Of a DNA stretch of 5,403 nt, positions 1 to 5,403 are shown in pieces (position 1 is the stretch's first letter; the number at the start of each line of letters is the position of its first letter). A program made the translations under genes and the position numbers. The stretch is from Crocinitomicaceae bacterium (GTDB taxonomy: Bacteria > Bacteroidota > Bacteroidia > Flavobacteriales_D > Sanyastnellaceae), in NCBI GenBank assembly GCA_020848015.1, contig JADLBA010000186.1, forward strand, positions 1-5,403, given 5' to 3'. The notes beneath the pieces are model-generated. The model was not told the DNA's origin. It saw nothing but the letters and a program-made list of their open reading frames with translations, and ran no database searches.

Positions 1-14
1 ATAGTAAAGTGTTC

Positions 15-194
15 TCATGATATGGTCGTTTTAATAATTGAATTTTCAGAGTATTTCAAATCTACTGCTTTTATTTCACTCTGGTGCCAGATATTTTTTC
101 CCAGCACAATAATACGCCCTGTTCCAAAGTTTTGTAACCAACCGATGCAAGGAAAGTGGCTGTCCCGAAAGCGAAATAACCATACCGGGTACCT
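15..194 (-). other. Open stretch, possible remnant of a broken gene
   Basis: Seen: on the minus strand this frame is open for 59 codons after a TAG (195-197) and ends in TGA at 15-17. It contains no ATG. The C-terminal part reads like coding sequence (for example GRIIVLGKNIW and AVDLKYSENSIIK). The TGA overlaps a minus-strand ATG at 16-18 in the ATGA arrangement common between co-transcribed genes; that ATG opens a frame (MRTLYY) that runs out of the window. A second minus-strand frame, open from 234 to 77 and lacking a good start, overlaps it and reads DNYLILPASPIEVPG near its beginning. One reading is a single gene broken by a frameshift, lying downstream of the YigZ gene. The other is ordinary intergenic DNA. 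I recognise no family, and the call is weak. Confidence 0.15.
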
Positions 195-270
195 CTATGG
201 GAGAGGCAGGCAGTATCAGGTAGTTGTCAAATCGTCAGTAAGGACACCACTGCGCATCGGCTTCTCTTCC

Positions 271-891
271 TCAATTCGCCTCCTGTTTCTTCTCGATTAT
301 TATTCCTTTCAGCGAATTCAATTCCTGAATAACTCCGCAGGCAAATCTTTCGGGAATAGAAAATACGATCTTACAAAATTCCGCTGTTTCGGTGCTGCTT
401 CTTTCTGCTCCCCGTTCTTTTAGAATTTTCATCACTGCCGGCATCTGAACTGCGGGAAATTGTATGCTGAAAACCTGTGCGACTTCTTTTTCAATAATAA
501 TAGCCGACTGCAGTGCCATCTTGGCTGCTGTTTTATAGGCATCAACCAGGCCTCCCGTGCCTAATTTTGTACCTCCAAAATAACGCACTACGATCACCAT
601 TATATTCGTCAGCCCAAAAGACAGTATCTGTCCATAAATGGGTCTTCCTGCGGTTCCCGATGGTTCGCCGTCATCACTGTACCGATACCTTTCTCCCCTG
701 GCTCCTAATCTCCATGCAAAACAAATATGCGTTGCTGCGTGATGCATACCGCGGAATAGTCCGAGCTTCGATTTGATTTCCTCCTCCGACTCAACAGGAA
801 ATGCAAACGCCAGATGCCGGCTTCCCAGCACTTTGTAGCTCGCTTCTGTGGGTACTCTGATGGTTTTATAAAGATATGGAACCGAACTCAT
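271..891 (-). CDS. yigZ: YigZ/IMPACT family protein
   Basis: A 206-residue protein, the usual length for bacterial YigZ. The N-terminal UPF0029/IMPACT domain covers about residues 15-130. It carries the two family hallmarks: YSDDGEPSGTAGRPI (71-85) and VVRYFGGTKLGTGGLVDAY (101-119), plus the ATH motif (53-55) and a following aromatic/Arg segment. Residues about 138-200 fit the DUF1949 C-terminal domain, a ferredoxin-like fold resembling a domain of elongation factor G. Eukaryotic IMPACT binds GCN1 and restrains GCN2; the bacterial role is not settled, though an RNA- or translation-related cytoplasmic function has been suggested. No signal peptide or membrane segment is visible. The ATG at 889-891 is preceded by an A/T-rich stretch without a Shine-Dalgarno sequence. 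It lies 135 bp downstream of the dehydratase gene on the same strand, so it may share its transcript or have its own promoter; I found no convincing promoter in the gap. The family call is firm; the function is inferred from family only. Confidence 0.94.
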   Translation of the reverse strand: MSSVPYLYKTIRVPTEASYKVLGSRHLAFAFPVESEEEIKSKLGLFRGMHHAATHICFAWRLGARGERYRYSDDGEPSGTAGRPIYGQILSFGLTNIMVIVVRYFGGTKLGTGGLVDAYKTAAKMALQSAIIIEKEVAQVFSIQFPAVQMPAVMKILKERGAERSSTETAEFCKIVFSIPERFACGVIQELNSLKGIIIEKKQEAN

Positions 892-1026
892 AGAAAAAGA
901 AAGCTGTAAAAACTCTCACTTATGCAGCAAGATTAAATACTATATACTCTTATACCTGTGCTGGTCACCGATTGCACCGTGGCTATTTCGACAATCCTTT
1001 CCATTGATATTCAAGCCGTGACTCCA

Positions 1027-2895
1027 TTAATTATCCAAGCGCTCAAACTCAGAATTATTACTGATGTACTCGGGAACAATTTCCTTTATTTTCTTGACTA
1101 TCTTCTCGTTGTTTTGTTCATCAAACAAATTTACAAGTCCGGTCACCGAAATATCTATCATGCTCCACGGATATTCTCTCACCCTGGCGACCAGTATTTT
1201 TGGGTGATGAGTGGGCATTGTATTTTCTTCATCGCTCAACACCTCTTCAAAAAGTTTTTCGCCAGGCCGTAAGCCGGTAAATTTTATTTCGATGTCTTTT
1301 CCCGGTTCAAGGCCAGAGAGTTTAATCATGTTTTCAGCGAGATCGGCAATGCGGATACTTTTTCCCATATCAAAAGCATAAATCTCACCTCCTTTTCCCA
1401 TTGCCCCTGCTTCCAGCACTAATTGAACAGCTTCGGGGATGGTCATAAAAAAACGGGTTACGTCAGGATGGGTAACAGTGACCGGTCCTCCCTCTTCGAT
1501 TTGTCTCCTGAAAGTCGGCAGAACGGAGCCGCTGGATCCAAGTACATTTCCGAAACGGGTAGTGATGAATTTAGTAGAAGAAATACTGTTTTTAGATTGT
1601 GCGTAGATCTCGGCAACCCGCTTTGAAGCTCCCATCACACTCGTTGGGTTCACCGCTTTATCCGTACTCACAAGGACGAACGTTTCCACGTTGAATTCCG
1701 CAGAAATATCAGCAAGAATCCGGGTACCCAGCACATTGGTAAGCACGGCCTCGCTGGGGTTGTTTTCAATCATCGGCACATGCTTGTAGGCTGCAGCATG
1801 ATAAACGATCTGTGGCTTGAAATGCGATATCAACCGCCTCATTCGGTCCGCTTTTCTGATGTCACCCAAAACGAATTCACACTGGGAAGAGTGGCCTGAA
1901 GTGAAAAGTTCATTTTCAAGATCAAACAACGGGGTCTCCGCCTGATCCAACAGAATCAAGCGTTTTGGACTATATGCAATCAGTTGGCGGGCGAGTTCGC
2001 TTCCGATACTTCCTGCAGCCCCGGTAACAAGCACCGTTTTATTTTTAATCTGGTTCTTTACCTGCTGACTGTCGAGACGAATCGAGTCTCTCCCCAGTAT
2101 ATCCTCTATTCTGATATCGCGGATCTGGCGCACACTGAGTTCACCACCGATCCACTGCTTTGCAGGGGGAACGCTGGAAAGTTTTATCCTGTGTTTCAAT
2201 GCCCACGTAATAATATCAGCTTTTTTTTCTTTTGACAGTGAGGGGATGGAAAGAATAACTTCATCTGCTTTTCCCGAGCTGAGAAGTTCTTCCGCTTTTG
2301 CAGGTGTATAAATATCTGCCCCTTCTAATTTTTTTCCACTCTTGCCTTTATCATCGTCTATGAAGGCAATTACTTCCGTCCCTGACTTAGAGTCGCGATC
2401 AATGGTGCGTTTGGTGATCATGCCACTTTCTCCAGCGCCGTAAATAATAACCCTGCGCGATGCGCGAGCAGGAGTTTTCAGTTCCATATAAAGCACTTTA
2501 ACAGCAATGCGGCTCACGATCATTGCAAATAAAGTCAACAGATATTCGATGATGATAATCGAATACGGGATGAAATATTTTCCATCGTAAAAATGAAATT
2601 TGAGCTGGCTCGCGAGGGCAAATAGCAGACTGCCTGCGGAGATAACAATAAAAATCCGCATGGTGTCCTGCGTGCCGGTATAGCGAATGATTCCAGAATA
2701 GGTACTTCCCAGAATGAAGGACAAAATTCTCACAGAAATAAACAGCGGAAAAAATGCTTTTGCCAGTTCTATTTCGAGAGGAGGCGGAGCAAATTCGAAC
2801 CGCACGAGATAGGCAATGCTGTATGCGAGGATACAAATGGAAACATCAATGGTAAAGATGATCCACCGCGGAGTGTTCTTGCTGGGGAGGAACAT
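1027..2895 (-). CDS. Membrane-bound nucleotide-sugar 4,6-dehydratase (WbpM/CapD/PglF type)
   Basis: A 622-residue polysaccharide biosynthesis protein. Four hydrophobic segments occupy about residues 11-31, 47-69, 81-97 and 111-130. A first Rossmann-like domain follows, with IYGAGESG at 151-158. A second, catalytic SDR domain starts near 286 with VLVTGAAGSIGSELARQL, the NAD(P)-binding GxxGxxG. The active-site segment is STDKAVNPTSVMGASK (410-425): the usual Tyr of YxxxK is Met421, paired with Lys425. This substitution is the known signature of this dehydratase group. Further family motifs are FGNVLGSSGSVLP (448-460), the region around TRFFMTIPEAVQL (480-492) and GLRPGEKLFEE (541-551). Characterised relatives convert UDP-GlcNAc to the 4-keto-6-deoxy sugar at the inner membrane, feeding O-antigen, capsule or protein-glycan precursors; the substrate here is inferred. 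The start is 21 bp after the thiolase stop, with at most a weak AGG before the ATG, suggesting co-transcription. No glycosyltransferase or other glycan gene is in view. Confidence 0.95.
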   Translation of the reverse strand: MFLPSKNTPRWIIFTIDVSICILAYSIAYLVRFEFAPPPLEIELAKAFFPLFISVRILSFILGSTYSGIIRYTGTQDTMRIFIVISAGSLLFALASQLKFHFYDGKYFIPYSIIIIEYLLTLFAMIVSRIAVKVLYMELKTPARASRRVIIYGAGESGMITKRTIDRDSKSGTEVIAFIDDDKGKSGKKLEGADIYTPAKAEELLSSGKADEVILSIPSLSKEKKADIITWALKHRIKLSSVPPAKQWIGGELSVRQIRDIRIEDILGRDSIRLDSQQVKNQIKNKTVLVTGAAGSIGSELARQLIAYSPKRLILLDQAETPLFDLENELFTSGHSSQCEFVLGDIRKADRMRRLISHFKPQIVYHAAAYKHVPMIENNPSEAVLTNVLGTRILADISAEFNVETFVLVSTDKAVNPTSVMGASKRVAEIYAQSKNSISSTKFITTRFGNVLGSSGSVLPTFRRQIEEGGPVTVTHPDVTRFFMTIPEAVQLVLEAGAMGKGGEIYAFDMGKSIRIADLAENMIKLSGLEPGKDIEIKFTGLRPGEKLFEEVLSDEENTMPTHHPKILVARVREYPWSMIDISVTGLVNLFDEQNNEKIVKKIKEIVPEYISNNSEFERLDN

Positions 2896-2916
2896 ACCTG
2901 ACCGGCTCTGGTTTTA

Positions 2917-4095
2917 CTAAACTTTTTCGATCACCATTGCGCTCGCCCCTCCACCGCCGTTACAGATACCTGCGCCGCCAAACCGTCCATTGTTTTCAAG
3001 AAGAATATGAACAAGAGTTACAATGATCCGCGCACCGCTTGCTCCGAGAGGATGCCCCAATGAAACCGCTCCTCCATTTACGTTTACACGTGCCGGATCG
3101 AGTCCCATTTTTTGTGTATTTACTATTCCGACTACTGAGAAGGCCTCGTTCAGTTCAATAAAATCGAGGTCTTTCAATTGAATTCCAGCCTTAGCAACTG
3201 CTTTTGGCAATGCGAGAGAAGGCGTGGTAGTAAACCATTCGGGAGCCTGTTCGGCATCTGCATAACTGACGATTTTCACCAGTGGACGGAGGCCGAGTTG
3301 ATTTACTTTTTCACCACTCATAAGCACTACTGCTGCAGCTCCGTCGTTCATGGTGGATGCATTGGCGGCAGTAACCGTTCCTTCTTTACTAAAAACCGGC
3401 TTCAACTGAGGAATTTTGTCAAAGTTTACATTTTTGTATTCTTCGTCTTCACCAAAAGATATTGTATCACCTTTTCTACCTGTAATTTCTACCGGAACGA
3501 TTTCATTCTTAAAGCGGCCAGACTGCCAGGCAGCGGCAGATCTTTTGTAGGATTCAATAGCAAAAGAATCCTGTGCTTCCCTGCTAATATTGCATTCACG
3601 GGCACAAAGGTCTGCGGCGTTTCCCATAGCATAGTTATGATACACATCTGTCAGTCCGTCCTTTGCAAGACCATCTACCAGTTTTGCATCACCGTACTTA
3701 CTGCCCCAGCGGGTACTTGGTGAATAAAAGGGAACCTGACTCATGCTTTCCATTCCGCCGGCAACCACTACATCAGCATCTCCCAACAGAATAGACTGCG
3801 CACCTAACATAATGGATTTCATCCCCGATGCACATACTTTATTGATCGTAGTACACGGAACAGATGCAGGAAGCCCTGCAAAAATAGCCGCCTGTCGTGC
3901 GGGAGCTTGGCCAAGATTAGCCTGCAAAACTGACCCCATATACACTTCATTTACCGCTTCGGGCTTCAGGGAAATGCGCTCCAAGGCTCCCCTGATCGCT
4001 GATGCGCCTAATTGTGTAGCAGATATGCCGGCAAGTGTGCCTCCGAAACTCCCTATCGGAGTGCGGACGGCAGAAACAATATAGACTTCTTTCAT
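2917..4095 (-). CDS. Acetyl-CoA acetyltransferase (thiolase)
   Basis: A 392-residue thiolase, the same length as well-studied biosynthetic thiolases. It condenses two acetyl-CoA to acetoacetyl-CoA or, in reverse, cleaves 3-ketoacyl-CoA; it is cytoplasmic and normally tetrameric. The N terminus MKEVYIVSAVRTPIGSFGG is canonical. Catalytic residues are all present: acyl-accepting Cys88 in NKVCASGMK, Asn316 in the NEAF motif, His348 in GGAVSLGHPLGASG, and Cys378 in ICNGGGGASA. The open frame extends 44 codons further to an ATG at 4225-4227, but that extension has no thiolase counterpart and its first codons overlap a terminator hairpin, so the start at 4093-4095 is preferred. No Shine-Dalgarno sequence precedes it. 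The dehydratase follows 21 bp after its TAG. Whether it serves fatty-acid oxidation, ketone-body use or a synthetic route cannot be told: no acyl-CoA dehydrogenase, hydratase or reductase gene is in the window. Names used for relatives include atoB, phaA and thlA; specificity (acetyl versus longer acyl) is inferred. Confidence 0.96.
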   Translation of the reverse strand: MKEVYIVSAVRTPIGSFGGTLAGISATQLGASAIRGALERISLKPEAVNEVYMGSVLQANLGQAPARQAAIFAGLPASVPCTTINKVCASGMKSIMLGAQSILLGDADVVVAGGMESMSQVPFYSPSTRWGSKYGDAKLVDGLAKDGLTDVYHNYAMGNAADLCARECNISREAQDSFAIESYKRSAAAWQSGRFKNEIVPVEITGRKGDTISFGEDEEYKNVNFDKIPQLKPVFSKEGTVTAANASTMNDGAAAVVLMSGEKVNQLGLRPLVKIVSYADAEQAPEWFTTTPSLALPKAVAKAGIQLKDLDFIELNEAFSVVGIVNTQKMGLDPARVNVNGGAVSLGHPLGASGARIIVTLVHILLENNGRFGGAGICNGGGGASAMVIEKV

Positions 4096-4149
4096 TCGAA
4101 TACCATTAATTAACGAGACGGCAAAGGTGAGCAGATCAACAAGTGATTC

Positions 4150-4180
4150 CAAAATAAAATAGTGCCAATTGCATAACAGA
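4150..4180 (-). promoter_or_regulatory. Possible Bacteroidota-type promoter for the thiolase gene
   Basis: On the minus strand TCTG (4177-4180) is followed after 19 bases by TTATTTTG (4150-4157). The consensus of the phylum's main sigma factor is TTTG, about 19 bases, then TAnnTTTG, so each box has one mismatch. It sits between the terminator hairpin and the thiolase start, about 55 bp before the ATG, where a promoter would be expected. The match is imperfect and could arise by chance in A/T-rich DNA. Confidence 0.3.
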
Positions 4181-4192
4181 GGGTAAGAAATG

Positions 4193-4224
4193 AAAAACCC
4201 CCGAACGTTTCCGGGGGTATTTTT
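4193..4224. terminator. Bidirectional rho-independent terminator
   Basis: A stem of ACCCCCG (4197-4203) and CGGGGGT (4212-4218) closes an 8-base loop. Five A's lie directly before it (4193-4197) and five T's after it (4220-4224), so transcripts of either strand would carry a G/C-rich hairpin followed by a U run. On the minus strand it would stop read-through into the thiolase gene. On the plus strand it would stop transcripts running antisense from the thiolase, or act as an attenuator before the AACC-rich stretch that follows. The longer thiolase frame would place its initiation codon in this element, which argues against that start. Confidence 0.8.
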
Positions 4225-4226
4225 CA

Positions 4227-4258
4227 AACCTTAACCAAATTAACTACTAACCAAAACC
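4227..4258 (+). repeat. AACC-rich stretch after the terminator
   Basis: Four AACC units (4227-4230, 4233-4236, 4249-4252, 4255-4258) separated by short A/T spacers, with almost no G on the plus strand. It begins two bases after the terminator's T run. Similar unstructured A/C-rich leaders often precede start codons in Bacteroidota, and a shorter one (accaaaaataaa) lies before the lipoprotein ATG. Here no credible plus-strand gene follows, so its role is unknown; it could be the leftover leader of a lost gene. Confidence 0.35.
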
Positions 4259-4278
4259 TGAACTTATAGAAAAGTTCA
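4259..4278. repeat. Inverted repeat, 7-bp stem
   Basis: TGAACTT (4259-4265) and its perfect reverse complement AAGTTCA (4272-4278) flank a 6-base loop. It abuts the AACC-rich stretch. No U run follows, so it is not a terminator; it could be an operator or part of a structured RNA. Confidence 0.4.
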
Positions 4279-4312
4279 TCTGAAACATCTACTGATTGTC
4301 AAGCACCGTGCC

Positions 4313-4332
4313 ACCGGAATATTTTGTCCGGT
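4313..4332. repeat. Inverted repeat, 6-bp G/C-containing stem
   Basis: ACCGGA (4313-4318) pairs perfectly with TCCGGT (4327-4332) around an 8-base A/T loop. A run of six T's begins ten bases later (4342), too far for a standard plus-strand terminator. Confidence 0.35.
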
Positions 4333-4343
4333 TCATTTGCATT

Positions 4344-4362
4344 TTTTCACAATGAGTGAAAA
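4344..4362. repeat. Inverted repeat, 7-bp stem
   Basis: TTTTCAC (4344-4350) and GTGAAAA (4356-4362) flank a 5-base loop. It lies three bases beyond the minus-strand stop of the doubtful frame at 4366-4584. On either strand the U-rich arm is on the 5' side, so it does not have terminator polarity. Confidence 0.35.
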
Positions 4363-4365
4363 CAT

Positions 4366-4584
4366 TTATTCGGAACCTGCCATTTTATCAACGAATTTAT
4401 GATAATGCAGCTTTTTATTATCAATTGAAGTACTGCAGAATGTGTTTTGGCCAGGTGCATAAGCAGCTTTATATGAATCCTCCACCATTTTTACAAATAT
4501 GTCGAAAGGAAGCAGAATGATTGTAGAGGTTCCACCATAATAGATGATGTTTATTCTATGCAAGCAAAAGAATGAGCAATGCAA
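4366..4584 (-). other. Doubtful 72-codon open frame
   Basis: The frame opens just after a TGA, begins at TTG and ends in TAA; the first internal ATG gives only 40 residues (starting MVEDSYKAAYAPGQ). The N-terminal third is hydrophobic with several Cys, while the C-terminal half is more coding-like and charged (SIDNKKLHYHKFVDKMAGSE). No ribosome binding site, promoter or recognisable domain is visible. It may be a fragment of a decayed gene or chance. I recognise no family. Confidence 0.15.
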
Positions 4585-4860
4585 GTCTCATTTATGTTTG
4601 GCGCGATGAATAAACAATACGTGGGTTAGCCCGTTTCGCTCTCGCAAGGTGCCGTGTTACAGGTTCACTTTCTGTTTCGTATTGTCTTTGTCCACTTTGC
4701 ATAGTAACCTCAAACGGATTATTTGTACGTTCAGTTGGAATAATAAGAGCCAGAGAAATCATCAGACTAATAAAAAATTTGACCTACAATTTATTCAGAT
4801 ACGAACAAGAAATACGACTTGGTATAAAATAAATTATTCGTCAATATTTAATAAATAACT

Positions 4861-4875
4861 GATAGATAGATAGAT
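4861..4875. repeat. Short GATA tandem repeat
   Basis: Three full GATA units plus GAT. It lies in non-coding DNA about 150 bp upstream of the lipoprotein start, too short and too far to claim phase variation. Confidence 0.5.
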
Positions 4876-4923
4876 GGCGGTGAAAAAACTGAATTTTTTG
4901 AATGGAATAATGCCCGAAATATC

Positions 4924-4940
4924 ATTCATTTGTCATGAAT
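4924..4940. repeat. Inverted repeat upstream of the lipoprotein gene
   Basis: ATTCAT (4924-4929) and ATGAAT (4935-4940) are perfect reverse complements around a 5-base spacer, about 83 bp before the lipoprotein ATG. Position and size would suit a regulator binding site. It overlaps TTCATTTG and TGAATTTG, each one mismatch from the TAnnTTTG promoter element, but neither has a well-placed upstream TTTG. Confidence 0.25.
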
Positions 4941-5022
4941 TTGGAAAATCGCTTAACGGGTTCTGTCGATTTTTTTTAATCAAAATATAAAAAATGAATT
5001 TTTAGAACCCACCAAAAATAAA

Positions 5023-5328
5023 ATGAAGATCATAAAATTATTAGCTATTGTAGCAATAATTACAGGTGCTGTTTTCTTTTCGGGTTGCACAAAAGAATCT
5101 GTGTCCCCCATCTATAATTTGCGCTTCACTTGTACATCCAACAACCCCTATCTTGTAGAAGTTAACGGCAAGAGCAATGTATTATCGGGCAATACTTACA
5201 AGGATTATCGCCTTGAAAAGGGAACATATTCATGGAAAGTAACACAACAATCGGGATTTGTACTCTATCCTACAATACAATCAGGTACCGTCAATTTGGA
5301 TCAGGACAAACAAATTGTATTTCCATAA
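5023..5328 (+). CDS. Small lipoprotein with PEGA-like domain
   Basis: A complete 101-residue protein. Residues 1-21 form a signal peptide: Lys-containing start, hydrophobic core LLAIVAIITGAVFF, then the lipobox Phe-Ser-Gly-Cys with Cys22 as the predicted lipidated residue. It should therefore be cleaved by signal peptidase II and anchored in an outer or inner membrane leaflet. The residues after Cys22 (TKES) do not clearly match the Lys/Asp/Glu-rich surface export signal known from this phylum, so surface display is uncertain. The mature part (about 30-101) alternates beta-prone segments: YLVEVNGKSNVL, YKDYRLEKGTYSWKV, then SGTVNL. This resembles the small PEGA fold (a strand, turn at NGK, then a 'leader-Gly-Tyr' strand), an inference from pattern only. 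The ATG is preceded by an A-rich accaaaaataaa leader and no Shine-Dalgarno sequence. It points away from the thiolase, with 927 bp between the two starts, and has no partner gene in view. No specific function can be assigned. Confidence 0.82.
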   Translation: MKIIKLLAIVAIITGAVFFSGCTKESVSPIYNLRFTCTSNNPYLVEVNGKSNVLSGNTYKDYRLEKGTYSWKVTQQSGFVLYPTIQSGTVNLDQDKQIVFP

Positions 5329-5403
5329 ATTCAGATTTTATCTTCCTTCCTTTAAACAGTCAAAAAACTTGTTTTCTGAAAATTTTTCAATGTGTTCATT
5401 CAG

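Larger units (their letters stand above)
4228..5022. other. About 800-bp stretch without a convincing gene
   Basis: The stretch is A/T-rich, especially from 4740 onward. Open frames here are short. One minus-strand frame at 4366-4584 starts at TTG. One plus-strand frame at 4649-4858 starts at GTG and has a composition (rich in Asn, Lys, Ile, Phe, Cys) expected of translated A/T-rich non-coding DNA. No tRNA cloverleaf, rRNA segment, CRISPR-like array or transposase fragment was seen. What it does hold is an AACC-rich run, three short perfect inverted repeats between 4259 and 4362, a GATA run at 4861-4875, an inverted repeat at 4924-4940 and an eight-T tract at 4970-4977. It may be a regulatory spacer, the site of a small RNA, or a decayed locus. 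Confidence 0.5.

Noticed and set aside
155..173. Sequence containing GGCTGTCCC, resembling inverted-repeat ends of some Bacteroidota insertion sequences
   Set aside because: Only one copy was seen, with no matching partner end, target duplication or transposase in the window.
22..423. Plus-strand frame of 133 codons
   Set aside because: About half of it lies antisense to the firmly identified YigZ gene, and its composition (many Phe, Ser, Arg, Cys) is that of an antisense shadow.
892..1026. Terminator or promoter between dehydratase and YigZ genes
   Set aside because: No stable hairpin with a T run was found. TAATCTTG before yigZ has one mismatch to the promoter element, but no TTTG sits at the right distance.
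4649..4858. Plus-strand 69-codon frame starting at GTG
   Set aside because: No start context, no domain, and residue composition typical of A/T-rich non-coding DNA.
4897..4943. TTTG and TTCATTTG / TGAATTTG as a promoter for the lipoprotein
   Set aside because: The spacing between the TTTG at 4897-4900 and either downstream element (24 or 35 bases) does not fit the usual 17-23.
4994..5005. Tiny ATG-AAT-TTT-TAG minicistron just before the lipoprotein start
   Set aside because: Three codons in an A/T-rich leader are easily explained by chance, with no paired structure to suggest translational control.
5357..5391. Possible terminator after the lipoprotein gene
   Set aside because: Only a weak A/T stem with a bulge can be drawn, without a G/C core, and the window ends soon after.

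Overview
The window looks like chromosomal DNA of a member of the Bacteroidota. Three things point there. All four supported genes have A/T-rich translation starts with no clear Shine-Dalgarno sequence. The small lipoprotein has a short hydrophobic leader ending in Phe-Ser-Gly-Cys, a style common in that phylum. A TTTG / TAnnTTTG-like promoter can be drawn before the thiolase. The assignment rests on style rather than a marker gene, so it is probable, not proven.

Layout. Positions 1-270 hold no gene I can defend; two overlapping minus-strand open stretches there may be a broken gene. Three minus-strand genes follow when read right to left: a thiolase (2917-4095), a large membrane-bound nucleotide-sugar 4,6-dehydratase of the WbpM/CapD/PglF type (1027-2895), and an IMPACT/YigZ family protein (271-891). 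The thiolase and dehydratase are 21 bp apart and are probably co-transcribed; YigZ follows after 135 bp. The longest open frame of the thiolase runs up to 4227, but its first codons lie in a strong transcription terminator hairpin (4193-4224), so the real start is 4095.

From 4225 to 5022 there is about 800 bp of low-GC DNA with no convincing gene. Its left end is structured: a bidirectional terminator, an AACC-rich run, then three short perfect inverted repeats within about 105 bp. The right end holds a (GATA) run and poly-T tracts. The window closes with a plus-strand gene for a 101-residue lipoprotein (5023-5328) with a PEGA-like small beta domain, followed by 75 bp in which I see no clear terminator.

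Functionally the genes do not form one obvious pathway. The thiolase belongs to acyl-CoA metabolism, the dehydratase to surface polysaccharide or glycan precursor synthesis, and YigZ to a conserved family of uncertain bacterial role. I see no defence system, mobile element with a transposase, CRISPR array, tRNA or rRNA. The least explained part is the hairpin-rich gene-free stretch between thiolase and lipoprotein.
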